NCBI GenBank assembly: GCA_024213275.1
Contig: JANAVG010000006.1
Span: 146,266-210,265 of the forward strand
Direction of reading: 5' to 3'
DNA length: 64,000 nucleotides
Source: Rossellomorea sp. BNER
GTDB lineage: Bacteria; Bacillota; Bacilli; Bacillales; Bacillaceae_B
The notes under the pieces are model-generated. The model was not told the DNA's origin, did no database searches, and saw nothing but the letters and a program-made list of their open reading frames with translations. A program made the position numbers and the translations under genes. Shown in pieces: positions 1-9,024 of this stretch (position 1 is its first letter; every line of letters starts with the position of its first letter).

Positions 1-676
1 TCGGTCCCTTTGGATACCGTCATTTTCCCATTTGTGGCTTTTCACGGAACGATCGGTCCCTTTGGATACCGTCATTTTCCCATTTGTGGCTTTTCACGGA
101 ACGATCGGTCCCTTTGGATACCGTCATTTCCCCATTTGTAGCATTTCACGGAACGATCGGTCTCTTTGGATACCGTCATTTTCCCATTTGTGGCTTTTCG
201 CGGAACGATTGGTCTCTTTGGATACCGTCATTTTCCCATTTGTGGCTTTTCACGGCATGATTGGTCTCTTTGGATACCGTCATTTTCCCATTTGTAGCAT
301 TTCACGGAACGACCCGTCTCTTTGGATACCGTCATTTTCCCATTTGTGGCTTTTCACGGAACGATTGGTCTCTTTGGATACCATCATTTTCCCATTTGTG
401 GCTTTTCACGGCATGATTGGTCTCTTTGGATACCGTCATTTTCCCATTTGTAGCATTTCACGGAACGACCCGTCTCTTTGGATACCGTCATTTTCCCATT
501 TGTGGCTTTTCACGGAACGATTGGTCTCTTTGGATACCATCATTTTCCCTTTTGTAGCATTTCACGGAACGGCCCGTCTCTTTGGATACCGTCATTTTAA
601 CTTTTGTAGCATTTCACAGAACGATAAGTCTCTCTTAATACCGTTATACTACCAATCGGGACTTTTCACCGCACCA
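1..676. repeat. 52-bp tandem repeat array, about 13 copies
   Basis: The same 52-bp unit repeats head to tail from the first base of the window; new units begin at 1, 53, 105 and so on, and the array decays after about 570. Each unit contains a TCGGTCCCTTTGGATACCGT-like block, a CATTTTCCCATTTGTGGCTT block and a CACGGAACGA block. Copies differ by point changes (GG/AG in the middle block, GAACGA/GCATGA at the end), and alternate copies resemble each other, which suggests duplication in larger steps. The array continues off the left edge. All copies are directly abutting with no unique spacers, so this is not a CRISPR. A long reading frame crosses it only because three units make 156 nt. Function unknown. 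Confidence 0.93.
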
Positions 677-1160
677 TCAAACCTCTTTTTGAGCAACTTT
701 TATAAGTAAACCCCAGTGCAAGTATTTTTCAATTAAAGATTTAAAAACTTTAATTGAAACCTACAGCATGGATTTCTAATAGATATTTTAATAGAATAAT
801 AATGATATCTCCTTCATTACAAGCTTTCGATTCACGTCCGCAATATTCACTAGATCCTCAAACTAACGGCACTCCGAACCTTATCTCCTTTTCTAATTCA
901 ACAAAAAGTGAAATCTTTTCGAAAATTTGTCATCTCCCTAAGTTAGCCTCCATTACGAAAACTCTTGATATCAAGCGACTTAAAGAAAGATAAGCCATTA
1001 ACCACCTACATATATTTACAGTAAATTTACACAACTTAATATAGTATAATAGCGGGAGCATGTTTTGCTTTTACTATAACAATTGAATTTCCTTCTTAAG
1101 ATGTTGCATAAAGATTGTTAGTGTTGATTGGAAGGGTCGATTCTACGACAGGAGATTTTG
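677..1160. other. Intergenic region with a -10 box, no convincing gene
   Basis: This 484-bp AT-rich stretch follows the repeat array. A TTG-started frame at 754-993 has no ribosome site and no recognisable motif, so I do not call it. A perfect TATAAT at 1045-1050 is the best promoter element for the downstream hydrolase, but no good -35 sits 16-18 bp upstream. Confidence 0.45.
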
Positions 1161-1952
1161 ATGTTAGAATATAAAGTTTACAACAGTGTTGGAACCGATT
1201 ATTTGGTTATGATTCATGGTTTTGGGGGGAACTCCAGCATTTTTCATAAACAAATACGTTATTTTCAGAAACATTTTAAGGTTGTTACCATCCATTTACC
1301 GGGGCATGGTCAATCTCCATGTACGGAGCAATACCTAGAACCACTCTCCTTTGAGTTAGTGGCTAAAGAAATTATAAAAGTGTTGGATCACGTAAGGATT
1401 GATCAAGCGCATTTTATGGGAATGTCACTTGGAGCAGTCGTAGTACACACTATTCTTAAACACTTCCCGGAGAGAGTGAATTCGACCGTTTTAGGGGGAA
1501 CCATTACCCGATTTAATAGGAAATCCCACTTTTTAATAAGGTGTGGAAAAGTGATAAAATCGTTCACACCCCATATTTGGCTATATCGATTATTTGCTCA
1601 TATTATTATGCCGAGGAGTAATCATAAGGAATCAAGAGATACCTTTGTGAAAGCCGCCCGGAAAATGAAACGAACAGACTTCCTGAATTGGTTCTCAATC
1701 GTAGATAAAGTAGAATCGATTTATAGAATTTGTAAGAGAACAAGTATGATCCCTAAACTCTATCTGTCAGGCAGTGAAGATCACCTCTTCATCAGTCCGC
1801 TTCAAAAAGATATTCAAAACGATCCCAATGCAGAATTCATCCTCATTGAGAAATGTGGACATGTATGTAATCTTGATAAATCCGAAGAGTTTAATAGACT
1901 TGCGTTAGCATTTTTACAGCCATTGATGGATAAAAAACGAATTGTTTCATAA
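1161..1952 (+). CDS. Alpha/beta-fold hydrolase
   Basis: A soluble serine hydrolase of about 263 residues. The oxyanion-hole motif HGFGG is near residue 19, the nucleophile elbow GMSLGA puts the catalytic Ser near residue 89, and the acid and base are probably Asp about 207 (SGSEDHLF) and His about 234 (EKCGHVCNLD). I choose the ATG at 1161 because GGAG at 1151-1154 lies 6 nt upstream; an in-frame TTG at 1128 has no ribosome site. No signal peptide is present, so it is probably cytoplasmic. It is followed 36 bp later by a short-chain dehydrogenase-type gene on the same strand, and both end at the terminator at 3098, so they probably form one transcription unit. Substrate unknown; esterase, lipase or thioesterase activity is possible. 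Confidence 0.85.
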   Translation: MLEYKVYNSVGTDYLVMIHGFGGNSSIFHKQIRYFQKHFKVVTIHLPGHGQSPCTEQYLEPLSFELVAKEIIKVLDHVRIDQAHFMGMSLGAVVVHTILKHFPERVNSTVLGGTITRFNRKSHFLIRCGKVIKSFTPHIWLYRLFAHIIMPRSNHKESRDTFVKAARKMKRTDFLNWFSIVDKVESIYRICKRTSMIPKLYLSGSEDHLFISPLQKDIQNDPNAEFILIEKCGHVCNLDKSEEFNRLALAFLQPLMDKKRIVS

Positions 1953-1988
1953 GACGTTAGATGAATAAAAACAGCAGGAGTGAAGCAG

Positions 1989-3062
1989 TTGAACTTATTT
2001 TTAACAGGATCAACAGGATTTCTTGGTGGAAAATTGATCAAGAACCTTTTATCGAATAAAGATCATGAAGTATTTATGTTAGTAAGAAATGTAGAAAAAG
2101 CGGATCGATTAAGATCCTCTTTTCTACAAGAAGAACAGAAGAGAATGCATATTTTTCAAGGGGATATCACCCTTCCCGATGGAGGACTAAGTGAGGAGGA
2201 TGTGGCATGGTTAAGCGGAAAAATCGATGCCGTTTATCATTTGGCCGCCCTCGTGAAATTTGATTTAGAATTACGAGATGAATTGTTTGCTGCCAATTAT
2301 GATGGGACTAAAAATATCCTGTCCCTTGCCATGAATTTGAAAGCAAAAAAATTCTACTACGTTAGTACCGCATATACGGTTGGGAAAAAGAAAAACGGTG
2401 TCGAGGAATTATATCCTGTCGACAGCGAGGTTCATAACCCGTATGAAGAGAGCAAAGTAAAATCAGAACATCTCGTAAATTCATATCGTGATCAAATGGA
2501 CGTTTCGATCTTTCGCCCAGCGATTATCGTGGGTGATTCCAAAACAGGAGAAGCGGATTCACATTTTACCTTGTACGGCTTTATGCGTGCATTAGATATT
2601 TTTAAACGCAAGATATCAAGGGGAAAAGGTGAAGAGAGAAGATACCGTCTAGTGGCAGCTAAAGAAGGGACATCAAATCTTGTCCCGGTAGACTATGTAG
2701 CAGATGTTTTAAGCTTAGCACCAGAAAAAGCTGAGGCAAGTAAGATCTACCACATAACCAATCCAAACCCGCCAACAAACATAGAGCTTCTACATTTTTT
2801 GAAAAAGGCTCTACAGTTTAAGAATTTATCCGTTGTAGAAGACGCTGGGCAATATGAGTTGGATGAGGTTGAGGAACGTTTAAATAGTATGGTGGATGTC
2901 TTTAAAGTATACCTGGCTGGTGCCATCACTTTTGATGATCAAAACACACAGAAAATGATAAGTGGAACAAATATTGGTCATTTAAAGATGACGGACGAGA
3001 TGATAGAGATGATTATTTTTGCTGGTGTTGGTGGGGGAGTCTTGGCTTCGCGAGGGGCATGA
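1989..3062 (+). CDS. Extended SDR / NAD(P)-dependent oxidoreductase, thioester-reductase-like
   Basis: The protein starts with a Rossmann fold: TGSTGFLG within the first 15 residues is the extended-SDR GxxGxxG nucleotide-binding motif. The active-site pair is YEESK about residue 150, with STAY upstream supplying the usual Ser/Thr. The overall look (LTGSTGFLGGKLI, fatty-acyl/thioester reductase style) matches the NAD-binding 'male sterility' domain group rather than sugar epimerases, but this is family inference. The TTG at 1989 is preferred because AGGAG at 1976-1980 lies 8 nt upstream; the alternative GTG at 1980 overlaps that site. About 357 residues, cytoplasmic. It may act with the hydrolase upstream on an acyl or thioester substrate; nothing in the sequence fixes the substrate. 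Confidence 0.85.
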   Translation: MNLFLTGSTGFLGGKLIKNLLSNKDHEVFMLVRNVEKADRLRSSFLQEEQKRMHIFQGDITLPDGGLSEEDVAWLSGKIDAVYHLAALVKFDLELRDELFAANYDGTKNILSLAMNLKAKKFYYVSTAYTVGKKKNGVEELYPVDSEVHNPYEESKVKSEHLVNSYRDQMDVSIFRPAIIVGDSKTGEADSHFTLYGFMRALDIFKRKISRGKGEERRYRLVAAKEGTSNLVPVDYVADVLSLAPEKAEASKIYHITNPNPPTNIELLHFLKKALQFKNLSVVEDAGQYELDEVEERLNSMVDVFKVYLAGAITFDDQNTQKMISGTNIGHLKMTDEMIEMIIFAGVGGGVLASRGA

Positions 3063-3097
3063 TTCTTGTGCAATGCTATAGTTAAAGTTTAATTGAT

Positions 3098-3142
3098 AAG
3101 CAGAGAAGTGTAAGGGATTATTACATTTCTCTGCTTTATTTT
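3098..3142. terminator. Bidirectional intrinsic terminator
   Basis: A 16-bp stem (3098-3113 with 3121-3136, one G-U pair) closes a 7-nt loop. T-rich sequence follows on the plus side and a run of A precedes it, so it can end both the SDR operon and the convergent symporter operon. Its right arm touches the last codons of the symporter gene. Confidence 0.85.
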
Positions 3143-4455
3143 ATACGGTTTACCCGATAATAGTGCTTCATTTCATTGTACGAGATAGATACCATCACCA
3201 ATAGAGAGGCCACAACAAAGCTAACCCATATGGAATAGATGGATGAGTGGAAATGAAGTGTGGTCATACCTGAAACCCAACCAACTAAAGAACAGTATGG
3301 TAAATAAGGTGGAACTTTCTTTGAGTAAAAAAGAATTGCTAGCATGGTAGGAATGATGGCTACATACACTTGACCAAAAAAGAAGATGAGCTCTAGTAAA
3401 TTTGGCGTTAGAATCGAGCTAATGATAAATAATATAAGAGAAAGAATACCTGCAATGAAATAAGTTTTTTTCAATTGGCTCTGTTCACTCCACTTATATT
3501 TAACGTTAAGCATATTACGTACAATCATAATGGAAGTAGCGTGAAGTTCAGCTCCAATAGTGGAAGCGAGGGCACTAAAGCAGCTTCCGATAAATAATAG
3601 AATGAGAAATAAAGAGTCGATTTTCCCAATAAGTTCATATAGTACTGAATAGATATTCTTGTAACCTTGATTAAAGATTGCGATTACTGTCATAGCGGAG
3701 AAGGCGAGAGGAATTGTCGCCCATATAAACCCAGTCATCATAAATGACGTTCTCACCTTGTTTTTTTCAATTATATAAAGCCTTTGCCAGCTTGCTCTAT
3801 CGATTAATACTTGTCCAAAACCAATCAATAAAGCGGTCAATATAAAGGGAGTGACCGAGCTGTTCTTTAAAAACAATAGATAGGGATGGTAGAGATGAAG
3901 ACCGTCATAAACAGGGAAAACACCTTCTTGAATGAAAAAGTAGACAGGAATAAATATAATGGCAGCAAATATGAGTGAAATGTGTAGGCCTTCAAATCGA
4001 TGAATTCTATTCATTCCCCCTAATCCGGCTAGAAGGAAACAGTATATAAAAAAGATAAATAGTCCAACAAAGGCCGGAATATTAAAGAGTAAATGAAATA
4101 ATATCCCAACTCCAAGTGCTTGAACGAATAATGAATCTATACTCGTGATAAGAAGAACGACCATGACGAACCAGTAGGATTTACTATCAAGCCTTTCCTG
4201 TAACACATCCCCTATCGTCATAGCATTCGGGAAACGCTCTCTTATTTTAGGCGCCATCCAACCAAATAAAAAAAGGGAAAAGGCTCCCATTAAAGCGTAA
4301 CCGATCCCTCCCAAAAGCCCATATTTAACGAGTGTTTCAGGTGAAGAAAGAATAGTGTTTCCTGTAATCCATCTTGCTAATAAAGAGACGACTCCATAAG
4401 CAATACCAAATTTAATTCCACCTTGTATATAGTGTTGATAGACCCCTTGCTTCAT
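3136..4455 (-). CDS. Sodium:solute symporter (SSS) family permease
   Basis: A 439-residue, strongly hydrophobic protein with about 12-13 predicted membrane segments. The layout (RERFPNAMTIGDVLQERL after the early helices, GGMNRIHRFEGL in the middle, the loop with DRASWQRLYIIE and FSALASTIGAELHATS) is typical of the Na+/solute symporter family (PutP/PanF-like). The start ATG at 4455 follows a GAGAAGG ribosome site inside the end of the regulator gene, 3 bp away, so it is translationally coupled to the two-component genes. The solute cannot be assigned. Because it is the last gene of a kinase-regulator-symporter operon, it is the likely regulated output, or the sensor may report on the same solute. 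Confidence 0.85.
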   Translation of the reverse strand: MKQGVYQHYIQGGIKFGIAYGVVSLLARWITGNTILSSPETLVKYGLLGGIGYALMGAFSLFLFGWMAPKIRERFPNAMTIGDVLQERLDSKSYWFVMVVLLITSIDSLFVQALGVGILFHLLFNIPAFVGLFIFFIYCFLLAGLGGMNRIHRFEGLHISLIFAAIIFIPVYFFIQEGVFPVYDGLHLYHPYLLFLKNSSVTPFILTALLIGFGQVLIDRASWQRLYIIEKNKVRTSFMMTGFIWATIPLAFSAMTVIAIFNQGYKNIYSVLYELIGKIDSLFLILLFIGSCFSALASTIGAELHATSIMIVRNMLNVKYKWSEQSQLKKTYFIAGILSLILFIISSILTPNLLELIFFFGQVYVAIIPTMLAILFYSKKVPPYLPYCSLVGWVSGMTTLHFHSSIYSIWVSFVVASLLVMVSISYNEMKHYYRVNRIK

Positions 4456-4458
4456 CCG

Positions 4459-5148
4459 TCAAACCTTCTCTCGTAATCTGTATTCCCTAGGTGATAACCC
4501 AACCTGCTTTTTAAATAAAACACTAAAATAATGCTGGCTACTAAATCCACACTCTTCTGAAATGGATGAGATTGACTTCTCAGATTTATCCCGCAATGAT
4601 TGTTTCGCCATTTCAATTCGGAAATCATTTAAATATTCTGAGAAGCTGACTTTCATTTCTTCATTAAACTTCCTGCTTAAATAGGTACTGTTAATGTGGA
4701 TTTGATTAGCCAGGATGGAGAGTGAAAGCTTTTGGCTATATTGTTCATGAATGATATTCAATGCTTGTTGAACAATGTGAGATTGAACATCTGTATGATG
4801 ATAATTCTCTAATATTTTACATAATTCTTCCTCAATAATCGGTTTGGTAATATAGTCTTTCGCACCCAAGCGAATGGAAGCTTGGGCATAATCAAACGAT
4901 TGATAGGCTGTTACCATCACAATGTCTAGGCTATTCTTCTTCTTTAATTCTATCCCAAGCTCAATACCTGATTTACCTGGTAACTGAATATCCAATAGAG
5001 CAAGAGCTATTGGGTAATCCTGAGTTACTTTTAATGCTTGTGAGGCATCAATTGCTTTATGAATGGTCCAATAAGGAAAACGGTGTTGAATGATGTAATC
5101 GAGTTGTTCTAATTCTAGAGGTTCATCATCAACAATCAGAATATGCAT
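4459..5148 (-). CDS. Response regulator, REC plus AraC-type HTH
   Basis: The receiver domain begins at the first residue (MHILIVDDEPLE), with the acidic pair Asp7/Asp8, the phospho-acceptor Asp53 in LLDIQLPG and the conserved Lys in YITKP about residue 102. A double-HTH AraC/XylS DNA-binding domain fills roughly residues 130-229 and ends with GFSSQHYFSVLFKKQVGLSPREYR. I start at the ATG at 5148, which has an AAGGAG site; an in-frame upstream start at 5202 would add 18 residues overlapping the kinase gene and lacks a ribosome site. It resembles the YesN type that pairs with YesM/LytS-family kinases. It probably activates the symporter gene or another target in response to the upstream kinase. 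Confidence 0.9.
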   Translation of the reverse strand: MHILIVDDEPLELEQLDYIIQHRFPYWTIHKAIDASQALKVTQDYPIALALLDIQLPGKSGIELGIELKKKNSLDIVMVTAYQSFDYAQASIRLGAKDYITKPIIEEELCKILENYHHTDVQSHIVQQALNIIHEQYSQKLSLSILANQIHINSTYLSRKFNEEMKVSFSEYLNDFRIEMAKQSLRDKSEKSISSISEECGFSSQHYFSVLFKKQVGLSPREYRLREKV

Positions 5149-5150
5149 AC

Positions 5151-5933
5151 CTAACTCTCCTTTATGAAGTTGTAGCGATCTTCTAGGCAAACTTTTGGCC
5201 AAATCGTTTGGACGCTTGTCCCATGTTCTTCGTGGTGAAGATGGAGCAGCGTTTGTTTTTGTGGAAACAACATCTGTAACCTTTTTCGGATATTTAGTAG
5301 TCCTAATCCATGCTCACCTTGCTCATGGTGCAAGGGATGGTCCTTGGTAGGGGTAGAACTATTCCAAACTTCTAAATAAATACTCTCTTTTTCTTCTTTA
5401 AAGAAGATCAATAATTTGACTTTCCCAGGCGTCCTTTCTAACCCATGTTTAAAAGAGTTCTCTACAAGAGTTTGTAGCAGAAAAGGAGGGACTAGAGCGT
5501 TTTGAACCCTTTCATCAATATTCCAGACGATTTCAAGTCTTTCTCTGAATCGAAGCTTTTGAATATCCAGATAATACTGAGTATATTGGACTTCTTCATT
5601 AATGGTTATTAAGGGATCTGTTTTTTTATATTTAAATTTAAAATACTTGGAAAGGACCTCGATAGAAGAAATTAATTCTTCTTTTCGATTCAAACGGGCC
5701 AAGCTAAGTAATATATTCAGTGTATTAAAAAAGAAGTGGGGTTGAATTTGTTGATTGAGTTGATTGTATTTGGCTTCTTGCAGTTCCTGTTCTAGTAGTA
5801 ACTCATTTTTTTCCTTCTTCAATTGATCTAATCTTTTCTCGAAAATGAATAGGAATAATAAGCTAAAAGCCCCGAGTAATGGGGCTAATACACATAGCAT
5901 GATATAAACCGAAAACGATTCTAGTGTGAGCAT
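5151..5933 (-). CDS. Sensor histidine kinase, LytS/YesM type
   Basis: A 260-residue kinase with one N-terminal membrane helix (residues about 8-31), a short coiled coil (about 32-60) and a His_kinase domain in which QIQPHFFFNTL carries the phospho-accepting His66. The ATPase part follows: N-box LVENSFKHG about residue 163-171, then the G-box GLGLLNIRKRL. No extracellular sensor domain is present, only a few residues on either side of the helix, so it must sense the membrane, the symporter or another partner. Stop and next start are 2 bp apart, so kinase and regulator are co-translated. The absence of a sensor domain with a transporter gene in the same operon suggests transporter-coupled sensing; this is inference. 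Confidence 0.88.
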   Translation of the reverse strand: MLTLESFSVYIMLCVLAPLLGAFSLLFLFIFEKRLDQLKKEKNELLLEQELQEAKYNQLNQQIQPHFFFNTLNILLSLARLNRKEELISSIEVLSKYFKFKYKKTDPLITINEEVQYTQYYLDIQKLRFRERLEIVWNIDERVQNALVPPFLLQTLVENSFKHGLERTPGKVKLLIFFKEEKESIYLEVWNSSTPTKDHPLHHEQGEHGLGLLNIRKRLQMLFPQKQTLLHLHHEEHGTSVQTIWPKVCLEDRYNFIKES

Positions 5934-6003
5934 TGTTTGAACTCCTAAAGGAAGTGAATAACTCTATTTTATAAGAAAAAGAAGATTCTGAAAACAACCC
6001 ATC

Positions 6004-6990
6004 CTATTGTAAATAATGACAGCGGGCGAAATGTCCATCGTTTCCAACCATAGGAGGCAATTCGGATTTACAGAGATCGGTTGCCAAAGGGCAACGAGTG
6101 TGAAATTTACATCCAGACGGCGGGTTTAACGGAGAAGGAACATCTCCTTTTAAAATAATTCTTTCTTTTGTTTTCATCGAGATATCCGCCACTGGAATTG
6201 CTGATAGTAAAGCTTTTGTATAGGGGTGAGCCGGCTGTTGAAATAATTGGTGTTTCGCCCCTATTTCTACTAGCTTTCCAAGATACATAACCATCACTCG
6301 GTCGGAAATATGCCTAACCACACTTAAATCGTGTGAGATAAAGAGATAGGTTAATTGAAATTCCTTCTGAAGTCGTTTCAATAAGTTTAATATTTGGGCC
6401 TGAATAGAAACATCCAAAGCGGAGACCGCTTCATCACAAATGATGATCTTGGGATTGACCGCTAATGCGCGAGCAATACCAATCCTTTGTCTTTGACCAC
6501 CGCTAAACTCATGAGGTAAACGGTCTAATGAAATAACAGGAAGCCCAACATAATCTAATAATTCTTTCATTCTTTTCTCTTGTTGAGATGGTGGAACGAC
6601 CTTTTGGATTGTCATCGCTTCTTTTAGAATCTTTCTGACCGTTTGTCTTGGATTTAACGATGCAAAAGGGTCCTGGAAAATAACTTGAATATCGCCTCTC
6701 ATTTTTCTCATTTCTTTTTTGGATAAGCTATTTAAATCTACTCCGTTGTATTTTATGGTGCCTTCTGTTGGTTTATCTAACTGTAAAATGGCACGACCTG
6801 TTGTCGACTTTCCGCAACCGGACTCCCCAACGATACTTAGGGTTTCTCCTTCATAAATGGTAAAGCTGATATCATCAACTGCTTTAACTTCCTGCTTTGG
6901 TTGGAACAGAGATTCGCGTTTGACTGGAAAGTATTGCTTTAGCCCTTGAATTTCTAATACTGGTTTTTTAGTTGATATAGTGGTTGTCAT
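6004..6990 (-). CDS. Oligopeptide/dipeptide ABC transporter ATP-binding protein, DppF/OppF type
   Basis: A 328-residue ATPase with Walker [10 protein letters not shown] about residue 55, Q-loop FQDPFASLNP, signature SGGQRQRIGIARALA and Walker B IIICDEAVSALD followed by HDLSVV. The C-terminal extension with the oligo_HPY domain (PPSGCKFHTRCP ... C) is characteristic of peptide/nickel importers and holds the paired cysteines seen in iron-sulphur-like OppF/DppF tails. Its ATG overlaps the stop of the upstream DppD-type gene by 4 bp. It is the last gene in a minus-strand C-B-D-F permease operon whose solute-binding protein is encoded divergently at 10512. It would couple ATP hydrolysis to import of peptides or a related solute. 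Confidence 0.93.
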   Translation of the reverse strand: MTTTISTKKPVLEIQGLKQYFPVKRESLFQPKQEVKAVDDISFTIYEGETLSIVGESGCGKSTTGRAILQLDKPTEGTIKYNGVDLNSLSKKEMRKMRGDIQVIFQDPFASLNPRQTVRKILKEAMTIQKVVPPSQQEKRMKELLDYVGLPVISLDRLPHEFSGGQRQRIGIARALAVNPKIIICDEAVSALDVSIQAQILNLLKRLQKEFQLTYLFISHDLSVVRHISDRVMVMYLGKLVEIGAKHQLFQQPAHPYTKALLSAIPVADISMKTKERIILKGDVPSPLNPPSGCKFHTRCPLATDLCKSELPPMVGNDGHFARCHYLQ

Positions 6991-7991
6991 TTTGCTTCCG
7001 CTCCTTTGGGTTGTATGTCTTGGTTATAGAGGAAGCAACGAATTTGACTACCATCATCTAAAAGGCTGAGAGAAGGTTCCTCTACATGACACTGTGCTGT
7101 CGCCAAAGGACAACGTGGGGAGAATCGGCATCCTTTCGGCATATCATAAGGAGAAGGAACATTGCCCTTCATCGTTAGTAGCTCCTCCTGATCCTCGTGT
7201 AGTTTGGGTAAAGAGGACATAAGACCAGTCGTGTAAGGGTGTTTAGGATTTTTAAATAATTGTTCAGTGGTACTATACTCCACGATCTGACCTGCATACA
7301 TGACGGCAACTTTGTCGCACAACTCAGCTACAACCCCAAGATCATGGGTAATGAAAATAATCCCCATATTTAATTTCTTCTGAAGATCTTTCATCAACTC
7401 TAAGATTTGCGCTTGAATCGTTACATCAAGGGCCGTTGTCGGTTCATCAGCAATGAGCACTTCAGGATTACAAGCAAGTGCCATGGCAATCATCACACGT
7501 TGTCTCATCCCACCACTTAATTGAAACGGCTCCTGCTTTGCTCGTTTTTCAGGTGACGGTATTCCAACAAGATCCAACATCTCTACCGCTTTATTCCATG
7601 CCTCTTTCTTGCCTAGCTTTTGGTGTACCCGAATGGCTTCTGCTATCTGTTCCCCCACCGGAATAACTGGATTTAAAGACGTCATCGGTTCCTGAAAGAT
7701 CATTGAAATTTGATTCCCTCTTACATGACGCATCTCTTTCTCTGACATTTTTAAAATGTTTTTTCCTTTTAAGCTAATCGTTCCATCGACAATTTTCCCA
7801 GGTGGAGAGGGAACGAGTCGCAGGATAGACAGCGAGGTCATACTCTTCCCACACCCAGATTCCCCAACAATCCCAAGTGTTTCATTTTCATGAAGGACGA
7901 AATCTATACCATCAACCGCTTTTGTTACACCGCTTTTTGAAGAAAAGTACGTTTTAAGATTGCTGACTTCTAACACGATTTCTTTACTCAT
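6987..7991 (-). CDS. Oligopeptide/dipeptide ABC transporter ATP-binding protein, DppD/OppD type
   Basis: A 334-residue ATPase. Walker A is GESGCGKSM about residue 41 (Met in place of the usual Thr after the Ser/Lys pair, common in OppD/DppD), followed by [11 protein letters not shown], signature [17 protein letters not shown], Walker [13 protein letters not shown] and HDLGVVAE. The C-terminal oligo_HPY segment [13 protein letters not shown] is present. An AGGAGAGGAG ribosome site precedes the ATG. It lies 17 bp downstream of the permease gene at 8009 and overlaps the next ATPase by 4 bp, so the pair is translated together and would form the heterodimeric motor of the importer. Substrate class inferred from family only. 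Confidence 0.93.
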   Translation of the reverse strand: MSKEIVLEVSNLKTYFSSKSGVTKAVDGIDFVLHENETLGIVGESGCGKSMTSLSILRLVPSPPGKIVDGTISLKGKNILKMSEKEMRHVRGNQISMIFQEPMTSLNPVIPVGEQIAEAIRVHQKLGKKEAWNKAVEMLDLVGIPSPEKRAKQEPFQLSGGMRQRVMIAMALACNPEVLIADEPTTALDVTIQAQILELMKDLQKKLNMGIIFITHDLGVVAELCDKVAVMYAGQIVEYSTTEQLFKNPKHPYTTGLMSSLPKLHEDQEELLTMKGNVPSPYDMPKGCRFSPRCPLATAQCHVEEPSLSLLDDGSQIRCFLYNQDIQPKGAEAK

Positions 7992-8008
7992 ACTAGACCA
8001 CTCCTCTC

Positions 8009-8929
8009 CTAATTCAGCTCAATTCGTTTATTGAAGAATCGATATAAAATATCAACAAATAAATTAACAAACACGAAGACGAGGGAGGCAATAAGAACTC
8101 CACCTTGTACCATTGGCAAATCCCGCATACGAATCGAGTCTATAATCATCCGTCCAAGTCCATTAATAGCAAAAACAGACTCTATTAATACCGTACCACC
8201 CAATAAGGCACCGAATTGAAGTCCGACCACGGTGATGACTGGAATGAGCGCGTTACGAAGGGCGTGTTTATAAATAATGACGATACCCTTAAGTCCTTTC
8301 GCACGAGCTGTACGGATATAGTCTTGTCGTACCACTTCGAGCATACTTGACCTAGTCATCCTTGCTACAATAGCCGCTCCGCCAACCCCTAGCGTAAAGG
8401 CTGGTAAAATAATATGAAGGATACTGTCCCAGCCCGCCACCGGTAAGATTTGTAGTTGAACAGAGAAAATATACATTAATAACAGTCCCAGCCAAAAGCT
8501 TGGAAGAGAAATTCCTAATAATGCGACTATCATCACAGTAATATCTGTAGCTGAATAAGGTCTTACGGCAGAGATAATTCCAGCTGTCATTCCGAGAACA
8601 ATCGTGATGAGGGTACTGTAAAAGGCTAATTCAATTGTGATCGGTAATCTCGCCATCACTTCTTGGAGAACGGGCTGCTGACTTTTTAATGATGTGCCGA
8701 AATCTCCCTGAAAGACATTGAGAATATAGTCCCCATATTGAACATAGAGTGGTCTATTTAATCCGAGTTCGTCCCTTAACAGGTTGATTGCTTCTTTTGA
8801 TGCGCCTTCACCTGCGAGGATGACAGCCGGATCTCCGGGCACCATCTGCATGATGAAAAATACTACAAGAGTGACGCCAAACACTACGGGTATTACTTCT
8901 AGTAATCTTCTAAAAATATAAAATATCAC
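8009..8929 (-). CDS. Peptide ABC transporter permease, DppB/OppB type
   Basis: A 306-residue membrane protein with six predicted helices. The N-terminal signature FYIFRRLLEVIPVVFGV and QMVPGDP are typical of OppB/DppB proteins, and the ATPase-contacting EAA loop reads RTARAKGLKGIVIIYKHALR. The GTG start at 8929 has an AAAGGAGG site. Its partner permease (DppC type) lies 484 bp upstream on the same strand, an unusually wide gap within such operons, filled by a 21-bp periodic repeat (9025-9340). Either the operon is read through the repeats or a second promoter lies inside the gap. Confidence 0.92.
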   Translation of the reverse strand: MIFYIFRRLLEVIPVVFGVTLVVFFIMQMVPGDPAVILAGEGASKEAINLLRDELGLNRPLYVQYGDYILNVFQGDFGTSLKSQQPVLQEVMARLPITIELAFYSTLITIVLGMTAGIISAVRPYSATDITVMIVALLGISLPSFWLGLLLMYIFSVQLQILPVAGWDSILHIILPAFTLGVGGAAIVARMTRSSMLEVVRQDYIRTARAKGLKGIVIIYKHALRNALIPVITVVGLQFGALLGGTVLIESVFAINGLGRMIIDSIRMRDLPMVQGGVLIASLVFVFVNLFVDILYRFFNKRIELN

Positions 8930-9024
8930 TATGGTTCCTCCTTTTAATTAAGCAGTGAGTGTTGATTTTTATGTGTTGAGGTTTTTTAAATAAGAGAATT
9001 GGCAAATCGTCCAGTTTCATTTTT

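Noticed and set aside
1-676. CRISPR array
   Set aside because: The 52-bp units abut directly with no unique spacers and there are no cas genes in the window.
32-709. 225-residue repetitive frame across the 52-bp array
   Set aside because: The frame is open only because three units equal 156 nt. No ribosome site, and the peptide is just the repeat read in three phases.
754-993. 79-residue frame after the array
   Set aside because: TTG start without a ribosome site, no recognisable motif, and no promoter upstream.
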